64,000 nt of DNA from Notamacropus eugenii (GCF_028372415.1 NC_092875.1:186009022-186073021); one strand, 5' to 3'; counted from the first letter of the stretch, positions 30,871 through 43,610 are shown. The notes: generated by a model from the sequence alone, not told the origin. Numbers and translations: made by a program.

Positions 30871-31127
30871 TCTTTTCTCAGTAACTCATAATAGGGAAAT
30901 CTCATTATTCTGCAAGATTGAATCTGGCTGGTATGCACATCTTCTCAATATCATCTGTTTCTCTGACTAGATTCTTTGGCTGGAGGTCAGGGTCATGATT
31001 CTGGGTCTCTGTTGGAGGGGGCTCAGCACAGACTTCTCCTCTTTTACTTCCAAACTGTAGTGCTCTTGGACTTTTTTGGATTTCTCTGGTATTCACCCCT
31101 CCTCCTCACTTCCCCTTGTCTTCACTC

Positions 31128-31260
31128 TTTAGCTGGGAAGCTCTTTGAGGGCAGGAACTATCTTTGTTTTCATTTTGTATTTGTGTCTCCAGTGCTCAGC
31201 ACAGTGTCTGGCACATTGTAGGTGCTTAATAGATGTTTATTGATTGAATGACTGAGGGCT
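31128..31260 (+). repeat. L2 3' tail
   Basis: 'ctgggaagctctttgagggc', 'gtctccagtgctcagcacag', 'ggtgcttaatagatgtttat'. Confidence 0.85.
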
Positions 31261-31370
31261 CTGCAATGCTTCTAGTCATCCAGGTCTGTTAACCATACTC
31301 TTCTGTATTTTACTTCTATGACATATCCATCCCAGGCTCTTTATTCACATAGCCTCTACCTGTGATTCTT

Positions 31371-31730
<360 letters not shown>

Positions 31731-31959
31731 ATGCATAAAATATATGTATAGTATTATATAATATCAACCTAGATTTTATAATAAGGCATTGTAAACACCC
31801 CACAAAAGAAAAAGAAAAAAATTCAGACTTCTCTGGTATGAAGAGAGGGCCAGAAAATTTTACATGGATTTTCCAGATTGTGGGGGCACTGTGCTCTAAA
31901 CCTCTTCGATGTGAAAGCGATAACTGTAGTTATCAAAACAAGGACATGGACCCCAGGTT

Positions 31960-32548
31960 AAGAACTCCTGCACCCCAATTCAGTCCATCATTATTCATTT
32001 GTTTTTTTTCACAATAGTCTCGGAATTTTGTTTCCTGCCATTTACCTCTAATCTATCTTCTAAAGGTGCTAAATTGACCTAAAATTGATCTACAATTTGG
32101 CTTCCATCTAACTTGACCCACAATTGATCTGTAATCTGACTTCCATCTACCTTTCCAGTTAGATTTTATATTGCTCCTTTTCAATCATTTTCTGTTCCAG
32201 TCAAACTATTAGGTATTCTCGGTTCCATCTCCTATCTCTATATCTTTGCACAGTTTTCTCCCTATACCAGGAATGTACTTGTCATCTCTACCTTGAAGGA
32301 TCTCTAGCTTCCTTCAAAGCACAACTGAAAGACTACCTTCTATAAAGTTCTTAAGATTGTCAGCCCTCTCTCCCTCCTCAAATTCCTTTGTAGACTTTTG
32401 AATAAACTTCTACTTATTTATTAACATGCTGTAAATTTACATGTTGTTAATTTTTGTCTTTGTACCTCCAGGCTTGCTCCAATGCCTGACATAAAATAGG
32501 TATTTAATAAATGTTTTATCATTCATTTATCAATAAATGTTTGTTGAA
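31960..32548 (+). repeat. L2 ORF2 end and 3' tail
   Basis: Sense L2 from the ORF2 end ('catctaccttgaaggatctc', 'cttcaaagcacaactgaaag') to a double tail ('taggtatttaataaatgttt', 'atcaataaatgtttgttgaa'). 32040-32160 holds a local repeat of 'attgatct..aatttg' phrases. Confidence 0.65.
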
Positions 32549-33625
32549 TCAAATTGAGTTAGATATCCCTAGAGGATTTTGACAATAATAAAAAATTCAG
32601 AGTACACTAATAACTCAAATTAAGTTAAGGTAGCGATAAGCAACAAAGTTTAATGTGGTGAGGTACGACTTTGTAATAAGATGCTATATTTCCTCAAAAT
32701 AATATTATGCCAGAGTTGGAAAAGACCTTACGTTATTGAGCTCAACTCTCTTGTTACAGCTCATATCTATGTGTTTTTTCAGTTTTTACAGAGTAGTGAA
32801 ATAATTACGGTGCTACTTCAGTAAAAGGTTATATTTTTGTGAAAAAGCAAAAGAACTAGATCTTGTGCTTGAATCTTTTACATCTCTTAGTCACCTCACC
32901 ATGTTGCCCTAAGAGGCACCACTATTCATATACCTGGTAGCAGAGGACTAAACTCCTCAGAATGACAGAAGGGGAGCTAACTAGCCTCAGGGGAGTGTGT
33001 GTTCCTGTTAGTTGATGGCAAAGGTTGCACAGGGGGTTTTACACTTCCCAAATGGAGGGATGTTTTTCATCTTTCCTTACAGGGAAAGAATAGAAGACAT
33101 TTCAGAACAGGGAACTGTACAAACAGGCCCTGAGAGAGTATATCCTTTTTTCCCCTCTGGTAGCTGATTCTTCTGATAATTGAGAGAAAAAAGGACTGGG
33201 GAAAAGGGCTTTTGTCTAGGAGAAAAGTTAGAGGAGCTTTAATGATGAACAAATGTGAAGCCAGAAGAGTTGAAAAAAAGTAGCTGAAGGGGCTGATGAG
33301 ACAAAGTTAAGTAGATGAATGAAAGGATCCCATTTTCTTTCTTTGAAGCCAAGTAAGGGAATTTTAAAAAGTCAAAGCTGATACATAAATCAAGCAATAG
33401 CAAAGGAAGATACCTGGTGTGTGTTAGAATTAGCTAGCTAGTGTTAAAAGTTTGTTCTAATAGCAGTTATCTATCTTGATTTTACCTTAGTAATGTGATC
33501 TAATTTTTATGTAAAGTATATGGCAATTAACTGTTAAAATCTGTGTACTTGAGTAGAGAGGACTCATGTGAATCTGGGGAAAAACTAACCCATTATAAGA
33601 TGGCTTCAATGACTATAGAATATTG
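32549..33625. other. Non-coding DNA, no gene seen
   Basis: No clear repeat. One short 33-bp-type phrase lies at about 32715 ('agttggaaaagacctta'). Confidence 0.35.
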
Positions 33626-33756
33626 TCATTAAATTATAAGCTCTTTGAAGGCAGGGACTTGTCTTTTTTTTTTTTTTTTTTGATATCTCCAGTGCTTAGC
33701 ATAGTTCCCGGCACATAGTAGGCTCTTAATAAACGTTTATTGATTACTTGCCCATA
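33626..33756 (+). repeat. L2 3' tail
   Basis: 'ataagctctttgaaggcagg', T-run, 'atctccagtgcttagcatag', 'taggctcttaataaacgttt'. Confidence 0.85.
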
Positions 33757-33920
33757 CTTAACAATGTTGCTGAATAGTAGGGGCAGTTTGTGAGAAATAG
33801 CAAAGTGCCTTGGATGACAAATTTGTATAATTTAAGTCTGAAGTGATTTCGCTGTAAATACCTTGATTATCCCTAAAGTAACTGAACTTGAATGAAAAGT
33901 TGACTACGTTCATCACTGCT

Positions 33921-34178
33921 TGTTGTTCAATCCTTTTTCAGTTGCATCTGACTTGTCATGATCCCTTTGAGGGTTTTCTTGGCAAAAAGTTACTGAAGTG
34001 GTTTGCCATTTCCTTTTCCATCTCATTTTCTAGATGAGGAAACTGAGGTAAACAGGGTTAAGTGACTTAACCAGGGTCACATTGCTAATAAGTGTCTGAT
34101 GCCAGATTTGAACTCAGAAAGATGAATTTTCCTGACTCTAAGCCTGGCACTATACCCACTGCTCACCTTGCCGCCCAT
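33921..34178 (-). repeat. WSINE1-type CORE-SINE
   Basis: Complete antisense copy from 'ttgttgttcaatcctttttc' to 'ctcaccttgccgccc'. Confidence 0.88.
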
Positions 34179-35148
34179 TCATTTGGTGCAGTAGAGGCAT
34201 AAACCAAATGTTATTCAGGAAAATATTAAGATGACCCTTTGTCCAACTGATTTTATGAGATTATCCACTATTCAACTGAATGTTATATACTATGCAGCTA
34301 TTATATTAAATTTATGTATATTCAGTGCTCAGAGTCTAATAGTAAACAGCATGAAACAACTTGTTTTTTCCTGCATTGATGTATGAAATCACAAGGTGAT
34401 ATAATTCAGGACAGAGCTTATAATCACTCAGGAGAAACATGAAAAATTAAATGACTAACACTATAGGAAGGGAGCCCACTTGAAATGATTAGGGACAATT
34501 AACAGTGGTTGAATGGAAAGAGTCCTACTGAGGGAGAAGGCATGTGGTCTAAGTCATGATTCATGAAGGTAAAGAGAATGCCATGTCAGATCAAGCCAGA
34601 GCAATTGGCATCACTCAATCCAAAGGGTTAGTTCGGAATCATAGAAGCAATGGTGGTAGGGGGGAGAGTAGTGGTCAAATCAGTCAAGGAAAAGGCAAGG
34701 AAAAAGAACAGAACACTAGAAATTGATGAGATGATGATTTGTCTCATGAGAGATTGCCACTGGAGTTGTTTTATGGCACCAGGGTGTCAACTACCTCTTC
34801 CCCTCACTCCTTTGTATTGACATCACTATGGGTCTGGACACATCTTTCTTTGACAAAGACACAGTCCACTGATGTCTTTGTACCATAAAATTCCAAGAAA
34901 GGCTTCTCTCTCAGAAGGACTTTGAGGGTTAAAATACAAGGAGTTCCAAAAGTCTCAGTGTGGTATTAAACTTTAATGATTTAATAGGAAAGCTAATAAC
35001 TTTTTTCGTGTATCTCCTATATCCCTTCCTTCCTCATGTCTGGAAAGAGTTCCCTTCTCTGTACCTACTAAAAAAAATTAATTTTGGGGGTGTTTGATTT
35101 TATTGGGACCTAAAATGAAATGATCATTTCATGAGAGTAGAGAACTCT
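34179..35148. other. Mostly unique non-coding DNA
   Basis: No gene. At 34938-35010 the text 'caaggagttccaaaagtctc' followed by an A/T-rich stretch recalls mariner-type termini, but no partner end or transposase was found. Confidence 0.3.
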
Positions 35149-35149
35149 T

Positions 35150-36028
35150 GATAAAAAATTTCCTTTATAAATGCAGATCAGATATTGGTTCTGCCAGAGA
35201 AAGTTTTAGGAGGTAGAGTCAAGGTTGCAGAGAAAAGGCAGCAACTAGCCTGAGCTCTCTCCAAAAGCCCTCTGAACATCTTTAAATAATGCCATAAAAC
35301 AATTTCTGGAGCAGCAGAACCTACAAAAGGACAAGGTGAAATAATTTTCCAGGCAAAGACAACTTAGAAAGGCAGCACAAAAGGTCTATCTCACTAGTGT
35401 CAGAGGGCTGCATAGTCTAGCACAGGTAAGCACAGATCAGGCCCCAGCAAACCAGGAGCAGACCTTGGGAGACACTGAATTAGCTGCAGTAACAGCTCTC
35501 AACCCACAGATGACAAGGGATCAAACAACTCATCTTAAGGAGATTACTGGAGTCTCTTTGCTAGCACTAAAGCAGGACTCTGTGACTTTGCCCATACTCA
35601 GATCCAGGTCATAGTCCTAGGTGGCAGTCGCAGGGCAAGGAGGAGCCTAAGCACACCCGAGGTTGCAGCCAGTGTGGAGAACAGACCCTCCTCACAGTTC
35701 CATGGCAGAAAAGAGTGCTTGTGGTCATTCACAGATCAGAGTACAGGCCAGGAGAGTAGTAAATACCTCTCTTTAGATCATGCCACCTTGGAAGAACTGA
35801 AAACTTACAGGTCCCTAGAAGCTTAGGACAGTGCATCCTTGACCCTTGAAGCAGAGCCCTACTTTAATAAAGAATGAAAAGTCAAGAAATAGAGTGGAAA
35901 AATGAACAAGCAACAGCAAAAACTCTGACTATAGAAAGTTATCTGACAAGAAGATCAAAACACACACACAAAAGAAGATAATAAAGTCAAAGCTCCTACA
36001 TTCAAAGCCTCCAAGAAAAATATGAATT
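35150..36028 (+). promoter_or_regulatory. L1/HAL1 5'UTR
   Basis: From about 35195 ('agttttaggaggtagagtca', 'aggttgcagagaaaaggcag') to just before ORF1. It includes 'acaatttctggagcagcaga' and 'tcaacccacagatgacaagg', shared with the 5'UTR at 21880-22420. This would be the internal promoter region of the parent element. Confidence 0.6.
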
Positions 36029-37025
36029 GATCTCAGGCCATGGAAGGATTCAAAAAGGATTTTGAAAATCAAGAGGAAAAATTGGGAAGAGAAATGAGAG
36101 TGATGCAAGAAAATCATGCAAAAAGAGTTAACAGTTTGGTAAAAGAGGCACAAAAAATACTGAAGAAAATAACACCTTAAAAAACAGACTAGGGAAAATG
36201 GTAAAAGAGGTTCAAAAAACCAGTGAAAATGAGAATGTATTGAAAAGCAAAATTGGCCAAATGGAAAAAGAGGCAGAAAAATTCACTGAAGAAAATAGTT
36301 CCATAAAAAGTAGAATTGACCAAATGAAAAGGAGGTACAAAAGCTCACTGAAGAAAATTAGAACAGAGCAAATGGAAGCTAATGACTTTATGAGAAATCA
36401 AGAAACAATAAAACAAAACCAAAAGATAAGAAAAAATAGAAGACAATGTAAAATATCTTATTGGAAAAATAACTGACCTGGAAAATAGATCCAGGAGAGA
36501 TAGTTTAAAAATTATTGGACTACCTGAGAGTCATGATCAAAAAAGGAGCCCAGACATCATCTTTCAAGAAGTTATCAAGGAAAACTGAACTGACATTCTA
36601 GAAGGAGAGGGCAAAATAGAAAGTGAAAGAATTCACTGATTAACTCCTGAAAGAGATCACAAGATGAAAACTCTTAAGAATATTACAGCCAAATTTCAAA
36701 GCTCCTAGGTAAAGGAGAAAATATTTCAAGTAGCCAGAAAGAAACAAGTCAAGCATCATAGAGTCCCAGTCAGGATAACATAAGTATCAGCTTCTACATT
36801 AAAAGATCAGAGGACTTGTAATATGATATTCTGGAAGACAAAGGAACTAGGATTACAACCAAGAATCACCTACCCATCAAAACTGGGTATAATCTTCAGG
36901 AGAAAAAATGGACATTCAATGAAACAGAGGACTTTGAAACATTCCTGGTGAAGAGATCAGAGCTGAATAGGAAATTTGACTTTCAAATACAGACTCAAGA
37001 GAAGCATAAAAAGGTAAACAGGAAA
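36029..37025 (+). pseudogene. L1/HAL1 ORF1, full-span but broken
   Basis: The coiled-coil part runs from about 36040 to 36400; the frame 36198-36476 shows K-E-V-Q-K-T-S-E-N-E-N and repeats of S-x-I-x-Q-M-x-K at heptad-like spacing. The RRM-type part follows in another frame ('taaaaattattggactacct' = L-K-I-I-G-L-P, then 'caagaagttatcaaggaaaa'). The C-terminal domain runs from about 36640 to 37000 ('ttacagccaaatttcaaagc', 'tacaaccaagaatcacctac'). Indels and stops break it. Intact ORF1p is an RNA-binding chaperone; this copy cannot make it. Confidence 0.75.
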
Positions 37026-37925
37026 GTGAAATTACAAGGGACTTAATAAGATTAAACTGTCTACATTCCTACATGGGAAGATGATATTGTAACTCACAAG
37101 AATTTTCTCATTGTTAGGACAGTTAGAAGGAGTATATACAGAAGATAGAGGTGTGAGTGGAATATGAAGGGATGATATCTAAAAAAGCAAAATTAAGGAG
37201 TGAGAGAGGAATGCATTGGGAGAAAAGGAAAGGGAAAGGTAGAATGGGGCAAGTTATCTTACATAAAAGAGGCAAGATAAAGCTTTTATAGTGGACAAGA
37301 AGAAGGGAGAGGTGAAAGGAAATGACTGAATTTTTCTCTCATTGGAACTGACTCAAAGAAGGAATAATTTACAAATTCAACTGGGTATAGAAATCTATCT
37401 TACCTGACAGGAAATAGAAGAGGAAAGGAATAAGAGAAGGAGGAGGGGTGTGATAGAAGGAAGGGCAGATTGGGGGAGGAAGTAGTCAGAAACAAAACAC
37501 TTTGGGAAGGGACAATGTAAAAGGAGAGTGAGAGAACAGAATAAATGGGGAAATAGGATGGAGGGAAATGTAGTTAGCAATTGTAACTGTGAAAAAAAAT
37601 TGAAGCCAGTTTCCCTGATAAAGGTCTTATTTCTCAAAAATAGAGAACTGAGTCAAATTCATAAAAATTACCATTGCTCAATTGTTAAATGATCCAAACA
37701 TATGAATGGTTTTCAGATTAAGTAATCAAAGCTATATAACCATATAAAAATGCTCTAAATACTATTGATTGGAAAAATGCAAATTAAAACAATTCTGAGG
37801 TACTGCTTTGTTATGTATTAGATTGGTTAATGGAACAGAAAAGGCTGTTGTATATGACTATAATGGAATATTATTGTGCTATAAGAAATGACAAGCAGAA
37901 AAACCTGGAAATACTTGTATGAACC
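37026..37925 (+). repeat. L1/HAL1 inter-ORF and ORF2 C-terminal remnant
   Basis: After ORF1 comes purine-rich text (37130-37600) of the type seen in the HAL1-like copy at 7000-7490. Then ORF2 tail text follows ('caaattcataaaaattacca', 'ttgttaaatgatccaaacat', 'tggaaaaatgcaaattaaaa', 'aatggaatattattgtgcta'), stopping at 'aatacttgtatgaaccgat'. Endonuclease and reverse transcriptase are absent, and so is the 3'UTR. Confidence 0.7.
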
Positions 37926-37966
37926 GATCCACATAGTAGGTACTTAATAAATGCTTTTTTAAATTG
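37926..37966 (+). repeat. L2 tail fragment
   Basis: 'cacatagtaggtacttaata' plus 'aatgc' and a T-run directly follow the broken L1 3' end. Confidence 0.6.
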
Positions 37967-39057
37967 AATTCCTACACTTCTAAGCACTTATGCAAATGCT
38001 AATCCTCCATTCAAACTTCTCCCTTCACCATATCTACCCTGCTTCTCCACCAGTCCAAATGACTTGCTCTAGTCTCCAGGCTATTTCCTATTGTCCTTCA
38101 ATAGTGTCAGGGAATTTGCAGCAAGCAGCTGCCCTCACAGCTTCAGGTCCAGGGCTGCTTCTTTTTACCCTTTGTTCCATGGCATCGCCAATATCTGACA
38201 TCACTTTTCAGGACTATTATGGGGAAAAACCAGAAGCCAACATTTTCGTTTATTTTCCTTTGTCTCTTCTATGGCCAATATTATGCCAAGAAGGTTCCTT
38301 GGAAACTGAATCCAACTCTCCCATCTAAGTCTAAGAGATGTCATCTCTCTGGGGGGATTCTTTCCCAACGCACATCACAAGGCACTTACACCTGTTTATC
38401 CTAGGCAATGATTATCCATGTCCTCCCATGATGGTGGTGACGGTCCCAGAATGCTCAGGGCCTTCCTAATATTTTGTTTGCATCGTGGGGAAGTCATTAT
38501 AGCACATAGACTTGCCACTCCTTGTCTTCACTCTTGCTATGTGGCAGGCCTGTTTTTTTTTTTTCTGGTCATGCATTTCACTGATTTAATGTATTTGTAG
38601 CCTGCTCCTGTCCATCACGCCCTTCTTTATTGCCCTTTGGGTGATCTTCAAATTTAATTCTTCAGAGACTATACCATTCCATGACTTGCAGACATAAATT
38701 GTGACTAAAAGACTTTGGCGCCTCACTCAGAGGTGAGCCTTGGTTGTCAAGGACTAGACCAGCAGAATACAAACTTGAGCAGGTACTGTTATCATGAAAA
38801 GACTTTAAATATAGTTCCAGCACCAGACCATGCCTGCATTCCAAGGACTAGCCTAGCTAAGCAGAGAGAGACTTGTCACCAGTAGGCTGGCCATATGGTG
38901 CTGAATTCTTTGGCCTTGGCAACCCATAGAAAAATAAAAACTCCAAATAGTTCTTTGTACTTTCAAGGCCCTCCCTTCTGTTTCTGTAGTGATGTTGGCT
39001 GACTGGTTGAAAAGGGGACAGTGAGTTCTAGGAACTAAACAATTTTCAGACCATCCA
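37967..39057. other. Non-coding DNA with diverged L2-like text at 37990-38240
   Basis: Pyrimidine-rich phrases near 38000-38130 ('ccagtccaaatgacttgctc') vaguely recall L2 ORF2. Frames of 112, 61, 60 and 60 codons lack domains. 38400-39050 is unassigned. Confidence 0.35.
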
Positions 39058-39185
39058 TAAATTTATATTTCACAGATGAGAAAAGTGAGGGCCAGAAAGA
39101 CCAAATAACTTTTCCAAAGTCACACAGTTAAATAGTAATAGTTAGAAAATAGAACCCACTAAACTCAGCCCATTTTCTTCTAGGC
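39058..39185 (-). repeat. MIR fragment
   Basis: Antisense: 'cacagatgagaaaagtgagg', 'tttccaaagtcacacagtta'. Confidence 0.65.
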
Positions 39186-39549
39186 TCAAAGGACATTCGT
39201 AGTTACAATGTGATTTTCTAGGATGAAAACCCATTGGTACACGGGCAACTGCATCATTGGTACAAAGTTTGGCATAAGAAGCTTCTCTGTGTTTAGCCCA
39301 AGCTAGAAGCTTTGGTCTCATATGGACAAGCAATAATCACTTATTTATTGATTCAGTGTTCAGTGAGCATACATATTTAATCAACCTGCTTTGCACAGGC
39401 TCATAGGAACAATGGTCCGTGTTCTTGACCAGTGGGTGCGGTGCATGGGATGGTTCGATTGCCATTCTTTGTCATCAGGTGGGCAATTTGTCAACTAGTA
39501 CAACCTCCTTAAATTCTAGGACAGTAGGAGATGCATATAGTAGTGATGT

Positions 39550-40095
39550 CCTTCAAGGCTCAGATCTGGTCCCACCCTTTCCATGAAGCTTACCCTGACT
39601 ATTCAGTTCCTCATTGTTCTCCCCCTTCCTTGGCCTTGTCTTCTGCTTATATTGCCTAACTCCTGCCCCAGAGTCATTTATACACACACATATACACACA
39701 TACATATGTGTGTATATGTATGTGTATGTATACACAGATCTATAGATAGATCTATAGAACTAGATATTTAAATCTAGATATCTAGAGATAAGGATATAGA
39801 TACAGACATATAGACATATATAAAGAGACATAGATATAGAAAGATAGACATATAGATATAGAGATAGATAGATGTATATATAAATAGAAAGATATAGATA
39901 TAGAGACATACAGAGATAGAATAATAGACATATAGATAGATATAGAGCTGTCCTTGCATAATCACTGTTATGTTGTCTCTCAAACTAGACTGTAAACTTC
40001 TCCTTGAAGGGAGAAAAACTTCCCATATTAGTCTTGCATCTCCTGCAGCTTCTAGAATCGTTCTTGATATGTATTTGTTGATTAAATGCTTTGGG
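39550..40095 (+). repeat. L2 ORF2 end and 3' tail, split by a microsatellite
   Basis: The left part has 'ctttccatgaagcttaccct' (39575-39600). The right part (39955-40095) has 'tagactgtaaacttctcctt', 'gaagggagaaaaacttccca' and 'tgtatttgttgattaaatgc'. A 270-bp microsatellite lies between them. Confidence 0.7.
39680..39947. repeat. Compound (CA/TATG)n(ATAG)n microsatellite
   Basis: About 60 bp of CACATA/TATGTG, then about 200 bp of ATAG/ACAT variants. Both strands have spurious 60-70 codon frames. Confidence 0.95.
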
Positions 40096-40107
40096 ACTGA
40101 TCGGTCT

Positions 40108-40335
40108 ATAAGAACTTTTATTTACATAGCGCTTTCAGGATTCCAGAGCATTTTGTATCCGTTATCTCACTGGATTCTCCTGCCAGCTCTAAGGCACTAC
40201 AGGTACGTAGATCCCTACCTTATAGATGAGAAAACTGAGGTTCAAAGAACTCAAACAATTTCCTTGAAATTACATGCTAGTAAAATAAGCTTAGGACTTC
40301 CTACTCTGAATCCAGCATTCTTTCCATTATATATG
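40108..40335 (-). repeat. THER1/MIR copy
   Basis: Antisense: 'ttatttacatagcgctttca', 'tatagatgagaaaactgagg', 'ctgaatccagcattctttcc'. The 136-codon frame 39970-40380 is a composite of L2 tail and this SINE, not a gene. Confidence 0.7.
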
Positions 40336-40414
40336 GTACAGCATTCTTTCCATTACATACCGTATTCTCTTCCCCATTAATTCTGTAAGTTTTCTTCCTT
40401 ATAGGACCATATAA

Positions 40415-40670
40415 ATAAGGCTAGAAGCAGGGGTGGGCTGGAGAGCTGATTGTTAACTTTTCGGTTTGTTAAATGTTCAGTGTGAGTGTTCACCCCTCAG
40501 AAATCACCAAACTCTACAAATCAAGGATTCTTTTATTGTTTTAGTGATTGTATCAACTCCAGGAAATGATGGCATAAATGTTAATGATGTGAGTTAAACT
40601 TTAAAATGGGCTGTATATACATTTTTAAAAAATTTCTGGAAGGCTGGTTGCTAAACCATCATACTCCTGG
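40415..40670. repeat. Unclassified dispersed repeat, copy 2
   Basis: 'gttcagtgtgagtgttcacc', 'cctcagaaatcaccaaactc', 'atgatgtgagttaaacttta' and 'aggctggttgctaaaccatc' parallel 10170-10395 in order and orientation. Both copies are followed by a MIR-like 'ctggctggaa/ggctggacgt' phrase. Confidence 0.6.
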
Positions 40671-40850
40671 CTGGAATGGACCTCCGTGACCATATAGTTC
40701 AATCTTCTTATTTTGTATTTAGGGAAGCATGCCTGGGAGAAGATAGATAATTACCCAAGGTCATATGATAGTGACCTTTACTGGCAGCATTTGAACTGGA
40801 GTCCTCAGACTCCTGAGGCAGTACTCTTTCCATAGTAGCATACTATTTTT
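40671..40850 (-). repeat. MIR-type copy
   Basis: Antisense: 'aattacccaaggtcatatga', 'gcatttgaactggagtcctc'. Confidence 0.65.
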
Positions 40851-41504
40851 TGAGGCAGTTAAGTTGTATAACAAGGCCATTATTTAGAAATGTGGAATCT
40901 CGAAGTCTAAGAATCTTAGGATCCCAGTCAAAGATGGATTACAAGTTAGCAAGTCTATCTTCTGCCCAAGGAAAGTACTAAGGTATATACATTCACACAT
41001 ATACACATATGTACATACATAAGTTTGAGAGATATAGAAATTCTTCCATTCACTGAAAAAGTTCTGTACCATACAAAGACCCATCTAATGAGAGGAAATA
41101 CCCAGTTCTGATCCTTTTCATTCGAAAGCATGAGTAAGAATTTACTTTTTCTTTAGGTTGGTATCCTTTTGGGAATCTGGCACTGGGAAACAGGCCTTGG
41201 CTTTCTCTCAGATAATTTATTTCTCTGCTTCATTGCTTCAAGAAAAAGAGGGAAATTCCATCTCCTTGCAAGCAATGTTCTCTCTCTCTCTTTTTATTTT
41301 GCGGGGGAGAAGTAAGCAGACATGATCTAGATTCCAAAACCTATTAGATATTTTGCCAGCATCTATCCAGCATTCTCAATCCTATTTTTCTGTGATTTGA
41401 TCCCAGAAAGTTCAGCTGGGCAGGAGGTATGGCCTCAATTTTTTGATGTGCTTTATGGAAGTTAGTGGGATGTGTTTGAATTACTCTCACCAAAAACTCT
41501 ACTT
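40851..41504. other. Non-coding DNA, no gene seen
   Basis: A short CACATA run lies at 40990-41025. Otherwise unassigned. Confidence 0.4.
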
Positions 41505-41765
41505 TTAAAATGATAATAATAAACTAGAATTTACGTAGTGCTTTAAGGTACTTTACAAATGTTCTCTCATTTTTGTCTTCACAAAAACCCTGGGAGGTAG
41601 GTGCTATCATTATCCCCATTTTATAGATAAGGAAACCAAGGCAGATAGATGTTAAGTGACTTGCCCAGGGTCACGTAGCTAGTAAGTTGCCTGAAGCTGG
41701 ATTTGCATTTGGGTCTTCCTGACTCCAGGTCCAGCACTATTCACCGTATCACCTTGTCTCTTTTT
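41505..41765 (-). repeat. THER1-type SINE, near full length
   Basis: Antisense: 'tagtgctttaaggtacttta', 'gggaggtaggtgctatcatt', 'ggaaaccaaggcagatagat', 'gacttgcccagggtcacgta', ending near the head at 'tcaccttgtctc'. Confidence 0.85.
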
Positions 41766-42264
41766 TCCTTTGTCTCTTACTATTTGTTTTAGAAACATTT
41801 CTGGCAATTTATTTTTATTGTTATTTTTTTCTTTTATAATTTCAAAGCTTATTTTTCCCCATTCCTAAATATTTGAAAATGTGAACATGGAAAGATGTTA
41901 AAGAATAACCATTCACCAATTCCTGAAAGATAGACTAGGCAAGATTCAGATATAAACAGCCACTCACTATGTGGTTGTCCCAGTAACAGGGACCACAGAA
42001 GATTCCCAGAAGGCTCTCTCTCTCCTTCGCAGTCACTCTCTTTCTTTGTTTCAGAGGAATGGAGAGAAGCTAGTGGAATAGCTTATCTATTCTAAAGCTT
42101 CCCCTGCTTACATTTCCTCCAAAGTCATCTGTGTCTCTCTGTAGCTGAGTTTTTCAAGAGTCTGTCTGTCCTTTGCCCAGTTTCCATTTCCTGTTTTTAA
42201 ACTATATGGGTAACCTCTGCAAAGCAGAGGAGTAAATTTTCATTGCAGTCTCTCCCAGTCTCTA
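41766..42264. other. Non-coding DNA, no gene seen
   Basis: Nothing recognised. Confidence 0.4.
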
Positions 42265-42521
42265 GCCAGTCAGTAACAACTAACATGAATATAGAGGTTG
42301 AAGATTTACCAAGCACTTTACATATATTATCTCATTTGATCTTCAATACAACTCTATGAGATAAGTGATATTATCATCTCTTTGTTATAGAGATAACATA
42401 TAGATGGAGAAAATGGAGCTGGAAAAGGTTATATGATTTATCCAGGACATAAAGTGCATCTGAGGCAGAATCTTAACTCATGTGTTCCTTACTCTAAGTC
42501 CAGAGACATCTTGCTGCTTCA
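42265..42521 (-). repeat. THER1/MIR copy
   Basis: Antisense: 'ttaccaagcactttacatat', 'attatctcatttgatcttca', 'cttactctaagtccagagac'. It contains a short local duplication at 'gagataacatatagatgg'. Confidence 0.75.
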
Positions 42522-42780
42522 ATAATTATTAATTATTACAGGCATTGTGCTAAGTACTCGGGCTGCAAAGACAAAAAAAAAGATAGCCAATGACTTTTAG
42601 AAGCTCGCGGTATAGATAAGACTATATATATGTATATATATACATATATATATACACACACACACATATACGTATATATGTGTATATATATATATATATA
42701 TATACACATATGGAGAGAGACAGATTTATAAAATACATAAAAATAGATACTAGGTGATTTTGGTGGGAGGGGACTATTAG
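42522..42780 (-). repeat. L2 3' region with an embedded microsatellite
   Basis: Antisense L2 tail ('caggcattgtgctaagtact', 'gggctgcaaagacaaaaaaa', 'gacttttagaagctcgcggt'), then a TATA/CACATA microsatellite at 42621-42711, then a few L2-like bases. Confidence 0.6.
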
Positions 42781-43254
42781 TTTGGCTAAACGTTCTCATA
42801 ATAGGTATCCATACTGTATGAAGTCTGACAATTTCTAGGCACACTAAAGGGAAAGGGTGCATCATTGTTTGTCAGAGATTTAGTAGCACTTAACAAAGGG
42901 GAAGGGGCAGAGTTTTTCTGAAATGAATGTTTATTGACCCATTGCTTCAGTTGAAGAGAGGCTGGTCCTGATAGTGAGGAGGGTATCTGTAGGATGAGGA
43001 AATACCAGCTTTGGCCCCGGGGCTTAAAAGCGATTCTTTAACACTATGTAGGTAACCATTGTTTTGGGCAATTATTAATCAGCTTTTAAGGCATTTAGGG
43101 ACCTTAGGGTGCAGTCTAAAGAAGAAACTTGGATGGAATGTTCAGTACTGCCGTTATGGGACTCAGGAAGGAGGAGGGTAGGATGAATTGTTTGTTGCTC
43201 CTGGAAATGACTACATGGGAGTAAAGCTAGGAATACTGCTATTTAAGTTTAATT
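42781..43254. other. Non-coding DNA, no gene seen
   Basis: Nothing recognised. Confidence 0.4.
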
Positions 43255-43610
43255 GTGTTGGACTTGGAATGAGAGGAATTGAGGTCAAATCCTACCTTTG
43301 CTGACTGCTATGGATCAGAAAAGTTTCTCTATGGTTATTTGGGAAGGAGAAGGGGATGCCTGCTCATTGTAACAAGCTGTTTATGGAATGTGGTGCAGTG
43401 GAAGGAGTCCTGGATTTGTTGGAGGAGGAAATGGGTTCAAATTCTGGCTTTGTCATTTATTACTTGGTTGACCTTGAGCAAGTAATAGCTTCTCTGGGTT
43501 TCAGTTTCCTCATCTGTAGAGAAAGGGGGTTGGATTAGATGACCTATTTCTGGAATGTTCCTCTAGAACTAGACTGTTTCAGTCTCTGTGTCTATGATCC
43601 TATGGACCCC
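43255..43610 (+). repeat. Two adjoining MIR/MIR3 sense copies
   Basis: The first (43255-43350) has 'gttggacttggaatgagagg' and 'gaggtcaaatcctacctttg'. The second (43385-43610) has 'aatgtggtgcagtggaagga', 'gggttcaaattctggctttg', 'gtttcagtttcctcatctgt' and 'gggggttggattagatgacc'. Confidence 0.75.

Noticed and set aside
34938..35010. Mariner transposon end
   Set aside because: Only a loose resemblance of one terminus; no partner terminus, TA duplication or transposase remnant was found.
39970..40380. 136-codon plus-strand frame
   Set aside because: It is built from an L2 tail and a THER1-type SINE read in an arbitrary frame.
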